A program made the translations under genes and the position numbers. From Bacteroidales bacterium (GTDB taxonomy: Bacteria > Bacteroidota > Bacteroidia > Bacteroidales > UBA932): a stretch of 39,540 nt of DNA. The DNA lies in the NCBI GenBank assembly GCA_017938925.1, contig JAGBAO010000003.1, forward strand, positions 1 to 39,540, written 5' to 3'. The notes beneath the pieces are model-generated. The model did no database searches and was not told where the DNA came from. It saw only the letters and a list, made by a program, of their open reading frames with translations. This document shows, piece after piece, positions 1-8,716 of this stretch; positions within the stretch are counted from its first letter, which is position 1; the number at the start of each line of letters is the position of its first letter.

Positions 1-140
1 CGTCATTGTTGGGATACTACGAAAAGTATCATCGGATGTAAGGAACCGCCGTATGCGGACCCGCACGTACGGTGGTGTGAGAGGTCGGTAAACGAAAGTA
101 GGAGATAAACTCCATTACTTTCGTTTACCTCCTACTCGAT
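1..140 (+). mobile_element. Group II intron, 3' end (domains V and VI); 5' part lies outside the window
   Basis: Positions 45-76 fold as a group II domain V: 45-53 pair with 68-76 (one G-U), a two-base bulge sits at 66-67, 54-57 pair with 62-65, and the loop is 58-61. Domain VI follows: 87-100 and 116-129 form a perfect 14-bp stem, capped by 101-104 paired with 110-113. The segment ends in CTACTCGAT at 132-140, a typical bacterial group II intron 3' end with terminal AT, so the 3' splice junction is placed after 140. The rest of the ribozyme and most of the maturase gene are to the left of the window. The boundary is inferred from structure, not from a known empty site. Confidence 0.85.
3..41 (+). 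CDS. Probable C-terminus of the intron-encoded reverse transcriptase/maturase (partial)
   Basis: The frame starting at base 3 reads SLLGYYEKYHRM and then a TAA stop at 39-41, four bases before domain V begins. A short S-x-LG-Y ending followed closely by domain V is what a group II intron-encoded protein would show. Only 12 residues are visible, so the assignment rests on position relative to the ribozyme rather than on recognisable reverse transcriptase motifs. Another frame stays open from base 1 through domains V and VI but would translate structured RNA and is considered spurious. Confidence 0.45.
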   Translation, partial: SLLGYYEKYHRM

Positions 141-195
141 TGCTCTCATCTCAAGGTCTTTAAATTTACAATTCCGGAGAAATTAAAAATATGCT

Positions 196-227
196 ATTGA
201 ATTGACGAATATATTTTCCTAACTTTG
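196..227 (+). promoter_or_regulatory. Bacteroidales-type promoter for the lipoprotein-uvrC-pnuC operon
   Basis: TAACTTTG at 220-227 matches the Bacteroides -7 consensus TAnnTTTG exactly. A TTG at 197-199 lies 20 bases upstream, in place for the -33 element. Transcription would start around 232-236, about 35 bases before the first ATG at 271. The promoter is downstream of the intron end, so the intron insertion need not have broken the operon. Confidence 0.7.
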
Positions 228-270
228 GAAATTGTTCTGTATCATGTGATAATCAAAATTTTACCAAGAT

Positions 271-1995
271 ATGAAAAGACTTCTCAGTGTCGTTGTGGCA
301 ATGGTTTCGTTGGTTGTTCTATCATGTTCCAAGGAAAATCTTCCTCCTCAAGGACCAGCTCTCCAGTTGAAGGATTCTCTTGATGTGTGGGTTTCGGCAG
401 GTGGTGTTTCCATTGGTGCGTCAATCCAGGATACCACCGAAATTTCCGTTATGTTTGCGGGAGAACTTGTGAAGGACAGCCTCAGTACGGCTAAGTCTTA
501 CGGATTGGTGTATGTGGATCCGGAGAAGGACAGTCTCAGCTCTGAAACAGCTCTCAGGTTCACGGTAAAGAAGGTTGATGAGCTGAATCGTTTTGTCGAG
601 TCTGTTGACAGACTGACTCCGGATAAGCTGTATGAGTGGACCGTTTATGTAGAGACTGAAGAGGGCGTTGTCCTGGGTGAGCCTCGGGCTTTCATCACAA
701 GACAACTGGTGGCTCCTGTGGTCAAGGAAGTCACAGACATTTCATATGATGAGGTCACTTTCGAGGGTACGCTGACCCCACCGTTTGCAGAATCACGAAA
801 TCTGGTCTATGGAATCCTCTATACAGATGACAAGAAGGAGTTCAGTAACCTTGAGGGAGATGAAATTGAGTTTGAAAAGGAGGATATAGACAGAAAGAAC
901 AGGTTTTCCGTTGTTTTGGATGGTCTTGAGGATAATGCTGAATACTATTATGTGCCTTATATAACTCTTAACAAGGTTACTGTCTATGGAGAGTCCGGAA
1001 AGTTTGAGACAGAATCGGCTCCAACTCCGGGAAAGGGAGTGGATGGAGAGGATCTTTCCAATGAGGTCAAGTCTCCGGCAAACTGTTATATTGTGACCAA
1101 GAGCGGAAAGTACAAGTTCCCGGCTGTAAAGGGTAACGGTAAAGAGTATGTGTCAGGCGGAGCAAAGGCGGAAGTGCTTTGGGAAAGTTTCGGAACATCT
1201 GTCTTTCCAAGTGTCGGAGACCTTGTCACAAATGCAGGATTCAAGAACAACTATGTGTCTTTTGAGGTGCCGGAGACGTATAGGGAAGGCAATGCTGTGA
1301 TCGCCGTGCGTAATTCTGCGGGCAAGATTCTCTGGTCCTGGCATATCTGGCTGACTGATCAGCCTGCTGAATGTGTCCTGCCCAATGGGGCGGGTACCAT
1401 CATGGACCGCAATTTAGGTGCGACCGATAAGGCTTCCGATAGGATAGAGTCTTACGGACTGCTGTATCAGTGGGGACGTAAGGATCCCTTCATGGGTGAA
1501 GCAGGTTGGAATTATGTGCACACGGCATCATCAGCGGGTGCGGAGTGGACGACAAATAACGTGGAAATCCAAGGCGAGGACTATTGGATAGCCAACCCTA
1601 TGGATTATACAGCGTGGGATGTGTTTGATGAAACCTTATGGGAGCCGGACAAAAAGAAGAGACAGGATCCATGTCCTGCCGGCTGGAGAGTGCCCGCTTG
1701 TAATGAAAATGATAATTTCTGGGCCAGTGTTGCAGGCTGTCTGAACAATTCATCTGCATTTAAATCAACTGAATATGGATTGACTCTGACTATTTCTACC
1801 CCTTCAACATGGTTCCCTTGTGTAGGGTGGGGTACGGATCCGTTTTCCGTAACAGAATCAGGTGGTCATGGTTACTATTGGCTGGCCTATTATCATAATC
1901 ACTCGTATGCAATACATAACTATTACTCTCCTGTGTTGGAACTGGAGTCTATGCTTTACCACCTGAACTGCGCAGTCCGCTGTATAAAAGAATAA
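271..1995 (+). CDS. Lipoprotein with a C-terminal FISUMP-like domain
   Basis: A 574-residue predicted lipoprotein. The signal peptide ends in the lipobox VVLSC with Cys19 as the acylated residue. Residues about 35-250 look like two fibronectin-III-like beta domains (repeats of the L-x-Y-G-L/I-x-Y type followed by an extended strand with YYY). Residues about 265-365 hold a domain common in Bacteroidales lipoproteins (NCYIV, then WSWHIW). Residues about 375-574 match the FISUMP-like major paralogous domain: MDRNLGAT, YGLLYQWGRKDPF, DPCPAGWRVP and a terminal CAVRCIKE. The exact role is unknown; related proteins are thought to be surface or adhesion components. It is the first gene of an operon, 18 bases ahead of the TlpA-like gene. 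Domain naming is confident; function is not. Confidence 0.8.
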   Translation: MKRLLSVVVAMVSLVVLSCSKENLPPQGPALQLKDSLDVWVSAGGVSIGASIQDTTEISVMFAGELVKDSLSTAKSYGLVYVDPEKDSLSSETALRFTVKKVDELNRFVESVDRLTPDKLYEWTVYVETEEGVVLGEPRAFITRQLVAPVVKEVTDISYDEVTFEGTLTPPFAESRNLVYGILYTDDKKEFSNLEGDEIEFEKEDIDRKNRFSVVLDGLEDNAEYYYVPYITLNKVTVYGESGKFETESAPTPGKGVDGEDLSNEVKSPANCYIVTKSGKYKFPAVKGNGKEYVSGGAKAEVLWESFGTSVFPSVGDLVTNAGFKNNYVSFEVPETYREGNAVIAVRNSAGKILWSWHIWLTDQPAECVLPNGAGTIMDRNLGATDKASDRIESYGLLYQWGRKDPFMGEAGWNYVHTASSAGAEWTTNNVEIQGEDYWIANPMDYTAWDVFDETLWEPDKKKRQDPCPAGWRVPACNENDNFWASVAGCLNNSSAFKSTEYGLTLTISTPSTWFPCVGWGTDPFSVTESGGHGYYWLAYYHNHSYAIHNYYSPVLELESMLYHLNCAVRCIKE

Positions 1996-2013
1996 CAATA
2001 AAAATCATATGAT

Positions 2014-3135
2014 ATGAAAACCAAAGCATTGATGTATATGGCGATTGGCGCCATGATGACCGCCTCTTGTGCAAAGGTGGCTGATGTGACAGAAATTACT
2101 GGAACAGTGGTTCCGGAGGGAATAGAAGAGGTTTCCATCACTCTTGGCGAGGCCGTGGACACTCTCGTGCCTGTTGTAGAAGGCAAATTTGCCATCACCC
2201 TTCCTGTTGACCTCACAGCGGTTGCTGCGGTCAAAGCTGCGAACTATGGAGCAAACTTCATCGCAGACGGAACTCCGCTGACGGTGGTTCTCGATGAGGT
2301 TACGACAGTGACGTCAAAGTATCCAAAGATTTCAGTCCAGGAGCGTCTCAATGCATTCAATGCGGCGGAGCAGGCCTATGTGGACGAGTATTCGAACACA
2401 CAGAGGGAGATCATGGGAGACACTGTGATGACTGACGAGCAGAAGAAGGAGAAGCTTGAGGCCTTCTATGAGTCTTTCTTCGGTCCGTACAACGACCATA
2501 ACCTCAAGACCTACACCGAGAACACCGACAATTTTGTGGCTCTTTTCGCTCTTCAGAACCTCATTAACGAGTTTGAGGACCAGCAGCTGGATTCCCTGAT
2601 GAATCTCCTTGCACCGGCACTTCAGGAGCACAGATATGTTCAGAGGATGAGAAAGGCCATCGAGGCCCGCATCGAGACCGGTGAGGGCAAGATGTTCAAG
2701 GACTTCACGGTGAATACTGTCGTGGGTCAGACCCGCAGCGTTCCTCCACAGCCGAAGTACAAGGAGGTGAACTTCTCGGACTATGTGGGCAAAGGCAAAT
2801 ATGTGCTGGTGGACTTCTGGTCGCCTTGGTGCGGCCCGTGCCGCCGCGAGATGCCTAACATCAAGCAGGTGTACGACAAGTATAAGGGCAAGGACTTCAA
2901 TGTCCTGAGCATCGCTGTCTGGGAACGTCAGCCGGTGGAGGTCACCATCGAGACAGCAGCAAAGCTGAACATGACCTGGGATCAGATCAACAATGCCCAG
3001 AGCATCCCTACAGAAATATATGGAATCGAGGGCATCCCTCATGTGATGCTCATCGGTCCTGACGGCACCATCCTCAGACGCGGTCTCCACGGAGCCGGCA
3101 TAGAAGAGGCGGTTGCAGAATATCTCACCAAATAA
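2014..3135 (+). CDS. TlpA-like thioredoxin-family lipoprotein with N-terminal DUF4369-like domain
   Basis: A 373-residue predicted lipoprotein (lipobox TASC, Cys19). Residues about 22-110 resemble DUF4369, the beta-rich N-terminal domain often joined to thioredoxin folds in Bacteroidota. A charged helical linker covers about 115-225. The C-terminal thioredoxin domain (about 240-373) carries the active-site motif WCGPC at 272-276, preceded by VLVDFWSP, and a cis-proline region GIPHVMLI. Both redox cysteines are present, so thiol-disulfide activity in the periplasm or at the cell surface is likely, with substrate unknown. Its neighbours are cysteine-containing lipoproteins, which could be clients; that is inference only. 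It lies 11 bases upstream of the BACON lipoprotein, in the same operon. Confidence 0.88.
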   Translation: MKTKALMYMAIGAMMTASCAKVADVTEITGTVVPEGIEEVSITLGEAVDTLVPVVEGKFAITLPVDLTAVAAVKAANYGANFIADGTPLTVVLDEVTTVTSKYPKISVQERLNAFNAAEQAYVDEYSNTQREIMGDTVMTDEQKKEKLEAFYESFFGPYNDHNLKTYTENTDNFVALFALQNLINEFEDQQLDSLMNLLAPALQEHRYVQRMRKAIEARIETGEGKMFKDFTVNTVVGQTRSVPPQPKYKEVNFSDYVGKGKYVLVDFWSPWCGPCRREMPNIKQVYDKYKGKDFNVLSIAVWERQPVEVTIETAAKLNMTWDQINNAQSIPTEIYGIEGIPHVMLIGPDGTILRRGLHGAGIEEAVAEYLTK

Positions 3136-3146
3136 CCTATATCGTC

Positions 3147-4862
3147 ATGAAAAGATTAGCATTAGCTGCAATCTCGATTGCACTGCTGATAATATCAGCA
3201 TGTACCCAGAAAACACCGGATCTGCCAAAGGAAATGGTGATGGAGACGACTGAATTCTCCATTGCTGCGGACGGAGGCAAGATTGATCTCAAGTTCATCC
3301 CGCTTTCATCGTGGACAGCGCTTTGCGAAGAGGACTGGGTGAATTGTTCACAACAGTCTGGAGAAGCATCTGCTGAGGAAACGATCTTGACTGTTGATGT
3401 CTCTGAAAACAAAGGTGCCGAAAGGACGGCCGAACTGGTACTCTCGTTTGAGACTAATGATATCACCATCACGATAAAGCAGGCAGGTGCAGAGGCGCCT
3501 GTGATAGAGGAAACAGAGTACACGGTGTCGGCGGATGGAGAGGAGATAGAAATAAAGTTTGCAGCTCCGACAGCATGGGAAGCCTCATGCGACAAGGACT
3601 GGATCTCAATCGATCCTGAATCCGGAAGGGCTTCCACAAGAAAGAAGACCATGTATATCACGGTTGACAGGAACGAGACTCTTGAGAAGAGGAGTGCTGT
3701 TGTTGTGGTAGCATTCGAGGATACTGACGTCGAAATCACCATCACTCAGGAGGCAGCAGAAGATGAAGATCCTGATCCGGATCCGGAACCAGGCCCGACT
3801 CCTGGTCCGGAAGACGAGGTGAGATGGATACTTGAATTCAGCGAAGATGCCGGAGATTCTTGGACTTCTGTTGACATGCAGTTGGTGAATGGGGCGTATG
3901 TGGTTGCAGATCAGTTGTTTATAACGGGTGCATATCTACGTTTCCTGGAAGTGGCTACTGGTACATATTATGGCTGTCCGAACTCATTCAAGGGATCGGG
4001 AAAAACAAATACCAAAGTAAGTCTTGCCAGTGGAGAATCGTGGTGGTGGTTCTACATGTATTGCGAAGGATATTACGACATTTACCTGAATCCGGAGGAA
4101 ATGAGTGTGTACATCATGAGTGATGGCTGTCATCCTGATGAACTTCCGACAGATTATACCATATATGAAGAATACTCGGACATGTTTAATGTATCTGACA
4201 ACAGTTGTGTCAAAGTATTTGGAGTAGTGCAGGCAAAGTGCGGAAATGGATTCATAATAGCCTTAGAGGCGCTGTACTATAATAATATCTTCGTATATGA
4301 CCCGAACGATTTGTGCTCGGCAGAGTTGGGCAACTGGATAGATCTATATGCCACAAAGACAACTAATAACGATTTACCGGAAATTATCATATATGAAGGC
4401 GCATATTGGTGTCATAAATTGGATGATCAGGTGTATGATTATGCAGCGGAATTACCAGTGGTGATTGAAAACCTGTCTGCATATGATTCGGATTGTTATG
4501 ATTACATAAGATTCGTAGGAACTCTTGAACTTTCAACAAATTCGAACGGGAAGACATATTATAATCTCACTGATGGAATCCAGACTGCCTGCAAGGGCTC
4601 AATATCCACACCGCTGGCAGATATCACGGAATATGATGGCCAGAAAGTCATGGTGGAAGGCTACTATACCGGAAGTAATGTCAGTGGTTCCACGACTTAT
4701 GTCAATCTGGTCATGAAGAAGATAATTCCTGTCAATGATGACACCATGGCAGACGGCTCGACAGAGGATATTACACCGGGACCGGGCATCCCTCTTGCCA
4801 GACCATATTTGAGCAGGTCTGGAAGTCCTTCACCTTATGTCAAAAGGTTTTCAATCAATTAA
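3147..4862 (+). CDS. BACON-domain surface lipoprotein with SusE/F-like and OB-fold-like domains
   Basis: A 571-residue predicted lipoprotein (lipobox IISAC, Cys19). Two BACON domains follow, about residues 33-112 and 120-205; each has the pattern ADGxxIxxKF, W-x-x-x-C-x-x-DW and a closing ITITI/VEITITQ strand. BACON domains are associated with carbohydrate or mucin binding in gut Bacteroidota. An acidic Asp-Pro-rich linker (about 206-225) leads to a segment ending YYDIYLNPEEMSVYIM, which resembles SusE/SusF starch-binding-type domains. Residues about 345-525 look like an OB-fold found in Bacteroidales surface proteins. The last 40 residues begin with a linker-like GSTEDITPGPG and then a Ser/Arg-rich tail without a domain, so the protein may be truncated. 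The substrate is unknown. Confidence 0.8.
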   Translation: MKRLALAAISIALLIISACTQKTPDLPKEMVMETTEFSIAADGGKIDLKFIPLSSWTALCEEDWVNCSQQSGEASAEETILTVDVSENKGAERTAELVLSFETNDITITIKQAGAEAPVIEETEYTVSADGEEIEIKFAAPTAWEASCDKDWISIDPESGRASTRKKTMYITVDRNETLEKRSAVVVVAFEDTDVEITITQEAAEDEDPDPDPEPGPTPGPEDEVRWILEFSEDAGDSWTSVDMQLVNGAYVVADQLFITGAYLRFLEVATGTYYGCPNSFKGSGKTNTKVSLASGESWWWFYMYCEGYYDIYLNPEEMSVYIMSDGCHPDELPTDYTIYEEYSDMFNVSDNSCVKVFGVVQAKCGNGFIIALEALYYNNIFVYDPNDLCSAELGNWIDLYATKTTNNDLPEIIIYEGAYWCHKLDDQVYDYAAELPVVIENLSAYDSDCYDYIRFVGTLELSTNSNGKTYYNLTDGIQTACKGSISTPLADITEYDGQKVMVEGYYTGSNVSGSTTYVNLVMKKIIPVNDDTMADGSTEDITPGPGIPLARPYLSRSGSPSPYVKRFSIN

Positions 4863-4874
4863 TGTAGCAAGATC

Positions 4875-6923
4875 ATGAAAAGAATATTGTCAGCAGTCAT
4901 GGCGGCTTGTGTCGCATTTGTCGCCTGTGAGAATCTGGATCTGTCAGAAAATCCGGAATCGTCCATCAAGGATGGGATTTCAACTGGACCATCAGGTGCG
5001 ACTGTCAAGGATTCGGTTGTCTTTAAGGCAAGTCTGGAGCCTCAGACAAAGACCTATATGGAATATCTCAATGGAGTCTATAAACTAAGGTGGGCTGAGA
5101 ATGACAAGATCATGCTGTGGGATGCCTCTACATTAGCTGACGGTGCATCTGCAAAATGTGAGTACTGCACATTGCTAAATGGAGAAGGGAAGTCGTCAGC
5201 TGAGTTTGTGGGAACGATTGAGGCTCAGGAATATGTGGCATTATATGCAGCAGGATACTATGTGCCATATAATGGGCGTCCTGCTATTGACATTCCGGTA
5301 AGGCAGTATAGAACAAGGGAAGACGGTATTGATGATTATACCTACCCGATGGTGGCAGTCAGCAGCACACGTGACTTTAATTTTGAGAACATCTGCTCTA
5401 TCATCAAGTTGAGCATAAAAGGTAACGGTGAAGCCTTGAGTTATATTAGTGTGGTTTCTGATGAGATCATAGCTGGTCCTGCAGCAGTAGAATTGGATGA
5501 TTACGATAAACCTGTTCTGCAGTTCTTAGGCAGTGATGAAGAAGGTGGGGTCTATTCTCGGATCAATCTGTATTGCTATGACGTGATTCTTTCGGAGACA
5601 CCGACTGATTGTTATATCGTAGTGCCGGCTCAGACATATGAAAGCGGCTTAGAATTTTATATCGGCACTTCAAACGGCTCGTATATGCAGGTTTATACTT
5701 CTGAACATATAACGACAGAAAGGTCCAGGATACATGAGGTTGATCCTATATTATTCACGCCTGAGGAAGAGCCTCTTGAGGACGGTGTGTATGTTGTCGG
5801 CGAGGCGACAGGTGTGGATATTTCGCTTAATGCACCTGCTGAGCATTATAAGATGGTGCCGGATGAGTCAAGGAATGGAAGATATGAAAAGTATTTGCCG
5901 CTGTTCCGTGACGAAAATTTCAGCATTGTAAAGTGGGAGGATGGCCGGAAGACAGAGTATGGTGGAGTGGAGATCTCTTATAAGATAAACTCGATTGATG
6001 ACGGAACGTTATCATATGAGTACAAGTGGTATAGTGTTGCTGCCGATAAAGAGGCCAATTGCTATTTCTCTGTTGATGAAGACGGGTTGTATCATATCAT
6101 CATCGATCTGAATGAACCCAAAGATCTTGATTGTGCTCAGATTGCCCTGTTCCCTGTTGACTGGAAGGTAAGAGGAACGTGCAACAATTGGGGAGCGACT
6201 CCAATGGAAGTGGAAAGTTTTTCTGTGTCAGAGGTAGTATATTCTCTGTCAGATGTATACTTCACGACGGCTGGAGGACTATTCAAGTTTGAGTATACAG
6301 GTATAGCATGGTATGCTGGTGAGGATCCCGGTATCAGAACACCATCCAATCTGGGGATGACGGATGGAGCGTTGTTGCACGATGGTTCTAATATAAAGCT
6401 TGGCCCGCAGGGAATATATGACATCGAACTCAGATGGCATAGTTCTGATGACAAATTTGCCACTTCCTGCTTCTCTTATTCTTTTGAGTTAAAGCAAGAA
6501 TTGAGTCTTCCGGATTACAGCAAATGTCCTATGGAACTGGTCGGGACATCTGTTGCATATGGTGATCCTGATACCTCCGACTGGGGTTGGGGTAGAGTCC
6601 TTCTCGCAGATAATGAAGGTTACCCTTCTGTTTATGGTTCAACCTATACATGGACGTGGTCAAATGTTTATCTATATAATGAGACAGATTGTGAAGCTGA
6701 AATAAATAACTGTGGATTCAAGGCCAGAACTGTCGGAAATAAGCCTTATGGAGAAATTGATGCTTGGGAGGTAAGTTACAATGATCTTGTCCCTTCCTCT
6801 TCCGCTCCTGCAACTGCTTGTGGAATGAGTAATATTCTGGTTGAAAAGACAGGATTTTATGACGTAACTCTGAGCCTGGATGCGTCAACAGGTCAAAAGA
6901 CAATTACGTTGGTGTCAAAGTGA
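4875..6923 (+). CDS. Fimbrillin-like / SusE-like lipoprotein
   Basis: A 682-residue predicted lipoprotein (lipobox FVAC, Cys18). Residues about 47-290 have the features of a fimbrillin-like domain: a TKT motif, W-x-x-x-D-x-I at about 73-79, and a later DCYIVVPAQTYESG strand. From about 300 onward there are tandem beta domains like those of SusE/SusF: DGVYVVGEATG at about 305, WKVRGTCNNWG at about 430 and CPMELVGTS near 545, each opening a new module and the last ending in a KTITLV strand. This suggests an anchored glycan-binding or adhesive surface protein. Its TGA stop at 6921-6923 overlaps the GTG start of uvrC at 6920-6922, so translation of the two genes is probably coupled. No SusC/SusD pair is adjacent. 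Confidence 0.78.
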   Translation: MKRILSAVMAACVAFVACENLDLSENPESSIKDGISTGPSGATVKDSVVFKASLEPQTKTYMEYLNGVYKLRWAENDKIMLWDASTLADGASAKCEYCTLLNGEGKSSAEFVGTIEAQEYVALYAAGYYVPYNGRPAIDIPVRQYRTREDGIDDYTYPMVAVSSTRDFNFENICSIIKLSIKGNGEALSYISVVSDEIIAGPAAVELDDYDKPVLQFLGSDEEGGVYSRINLYCYDVILSETPTDCYIVVPAQTYESGLEFYIGTSNGSYMQVYTSEHITTERSRIHEVDPILFTPEEEPLEDGVYVVGEATGVDISLNAPAEHYKMVPDESRNGRYEKYLPLFRDENFSIVKWEDGRKTEYGGVEISYKINSIDDGTLSYEYKWYSVAADKEANCYFSVDEDGLYHIIIDLNEPKDLDCAQIALFPVDWKVRGTCNNWGATPMEVESFSVSEVVYSLSDVYFTTAGGLFKFEYTGIAWYAGEDPGIRTPSNLGMTDGALLHDGSNIKLGPQGIYDIELRWHSSDDKFATSCFSYSFELKQELSLPDYSKCPMELVGTSVAYGDPDTSDWGWGRVLLADNEGYPSVYGSTYTWTWSNVYLYNETDCEAEINNCGFKARTVGNKPYGEIDAWEVSYNDLVPSSSAPATACGMSNILVEKTGFYDVTLSLDASTGQKTITLVSK

Positions 6924-8713
6924 CCCTGAAAGAAAAAATATCGCTGTTTCCGCATTCCCCCGGAGTCTATCGTTATTATGACTCCGAGGGGAATGTCATA
7001 TATGTTGGCAAGGCCAAGGACCTGCACAAGAGGGTGGCGCAGTATTTCGTGCCGGCCGAGAGGCTGACGCGCAAGACAGCCGTGATGGTCTCCAAGATTG
7101 CAGATGCGCAGTACACTGTGGTGGAGTCGGAGGCGGACGCCCTTCTGCTGGAGAACAATCTGATCAAGCAGTTCAAGCCGCGCTACAACATCCTGCTGAA
7201 GGATTCCAAGACCTATCCGTGGATATGCGTCAGTGCAGGCGATTTCCCGAAGGTATTCCTCACGCGGCGTGTAGTCAAGGACGGATCGCGCTATTTCGGT
7301 CCTTACAGCAGTGTGGTGCATGCGCGCAATCTCGTGGAATTCTTTCACAGTGCCTACCAGCTCCGCACCTGCAATCTGAAGATAACCTCAGACGCCATAC
7401 TTCGTGGCAAGTACCGTCCCTGCCTGAACTACCACATCCGGAAATGTCGCGGCTGCTGCATAGGCGGAATTTCCCAGAAGGAATATAACGAGAGCATAGA
7501 AGAGATCGTGAAACTGCTCAAGGGAGGCGGTCGCGAGATAATGCAGCATTACCGCACTCTGATGACGGAGGCAGCGGAAAGGATGGATTTTGAGCAGGCC
7601 CAGATATATAAGGAGAAGCTCCAGTCCCTGGAGAAGCACTACAGCAAGTCTGTCATAATGAACTCGACCATCGGGGATGTGGACGTGTTCTCGCTCATCA
7701 CGGATGCCGGTGAGGCTTTCGGAAACTTCATGAGGATCCGTGGAGGAGCCGTGATCCAGTCCCTTAATCTGGGGTTCCGTCTTATGATCGAGGAGGAGCA
7801 GGCTTCTGTGCTCGATACGTTCATCGGTGAGATTCAGTCCAAGTTCGGAGAACTCTCACGTGAAGTCATAGTGCCTTTCCTTCCTGAAACAGCCATCGAA
7901 GGCGTGGAGTTCCGCATTCCGGTCCGCGGCGACAAGCTGGCCCTTCTGGAACTTAGTGCCCGCAATGCCAAGGAGATGCGTCTGAACGCACTCAAGCAGC
8001 AGGAGCACACGGACCCTGACGCATACAGGAATATGGTCATGGAGTCGCTTCAGAAGCAGATCGGCATGAAGGAGCTTCCCGTGCATATCGAGTGTTTCGA
8101 CAACTCCAACATCCAGGGAACCAATCCTGTTTCTGCCTGCGTGGTGTTCAGGAACGGAGTCCCGTCCAAGAAGGACTACAGGCATTTCAAGGTGAAGACC
8201 GTGGTAGGAGCCAATGACTATGCCACGATGAAGGAGGTCGTGAACAGGCGATATTCCCGAATGCTGGAGGAGAATCCGGAGGATATTCCTCAGCTGGTGG
8301 TGATAGACGGCGGCAAGGGCCAGCTGGCATTCGCCTTCGAAGCTCTGGCTGAACTCGGTCTTACGGACAGACTGACCCTTATAGCCCTTGCTGAGCGTAT
8401 GGAAGAGGTTTATCGAGTGGGGGATCCGTATCCTATGTTCATAGACAGGAACTCACCAGCCCTGAAGGTACTTCAGCAGATCCGTGACGAGGCTCATCGC
8501 TTCGGAATAACATTCCACAGGAATCTTCGCAGCAAGTCCCAGGTGGAGTCCGCGTTGAAGGGCATCAAGGGAGTCGGTGCCAAGACCGAGCAGCGCCTTC
8601 TCCTGCACTTCGGCAGCGTGGCCCGGATTGCGGCGGCATCCGTCGATGATCTGGCTGCCCTTGTCGGCCGCACATTGGCAGAACGCATTCTTGAAGAATT
8701 GAAAAAGAATTAG
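6920..8713 (+). CDS. uvrC: UvrABC excinuclease subunit C
   Basis: A 597-residue UvrC, which makes the 3' and 5' incisions in nucleotide excision repair after UvrA/UvrB damage recognition. Domains in order: GIY-YIG nuclease (residues 14-90; GVYRYY and VIYVGKAKDL), cysteine-containing region with CRGCCIGG, UVR UvrB-binding helix (about 200-235; MDFEQAQIYKEKL), RNase H-like nuclease (ECFDNSNIQG, VVIDGGKGQLA and DEAHRF hold the expected Asp, Asp and His), and a C-terminal helix-hairpin-helix pair (IKGVGAKTEQRLL). Length is normal. The start is GTG at 6920, chosen because TLKEKISLFPHSPGVY aligns with UvrC N-termini and no upstream alternative fits. It overlaps the preceding lipoprotein gene by four bases (GTGA), an unusual neighbourhood for a repair gene. 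Confidence 0.97.
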   Translation: MTLKEKISLFPHSPGVYRYYDSEGNVIYVGKAKDLHKRVAQYFVPAERLTRKTAVMVSKIADAQYTVVESEADALLLENNLIKQFKPRYNILLKDSKTYPWICVSAGDFPKVFLTRRVVKDGSRYFGPYSSVVHARNLVEFFHSAYQLRTCNLKITSDAILRGKYRPCLNYHIRKCRGCCIGGISQKEYNESIEEIVKLLKGGGREIMQHYRTLMTEAAERMDFEQAQIYKEKLQSLEKHYSKSVIMNSTIGDVDVFSLITDAGEAFGNFMRIRGGAVIQSLNLGFRLMIEEEQASVLDTFIGEIQSKFGELSREVIVPFLPETAIEGVEFRIPVRGDKLALLELSARNAKEMRLNALKQQEHTDPDAYRNMVMESLQKQIGMKELPVHIECFDNSNIQGTNPVSACVVFRNGVPSKKDYRHFKVKTVVGANDYATMKEVVNRRYSRMLEENPEDIPQLVVIDGGKGQLAFAFEALAELGLTDRLTLIALAERMEEVYRVGDPYPMFIDRNSPALKVLQQIRDEAHRFGITFHRNLRSKSQVESALKGIKGVGAKTEQRLLLHFGSVARIAAASVDDLAALVGRTLAERILEELKKN

Positions 8714-8716
8714 AAT

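Noticed and set aside
1-107. Open frame from base 1 running through intron domains V and VI (ending near NESRR)
   Set aside because: It translates the structured ribozyme; the frame ending at 39-41 is more plausible for the maturase.
2332-3090. 252-codon minus-strand open frame opposite the TlpA-like gene
   Set aside because: No signal peptide, no family motifs; composition (His/Leu/Val-rich) is that of the complement of a real coding sequence.
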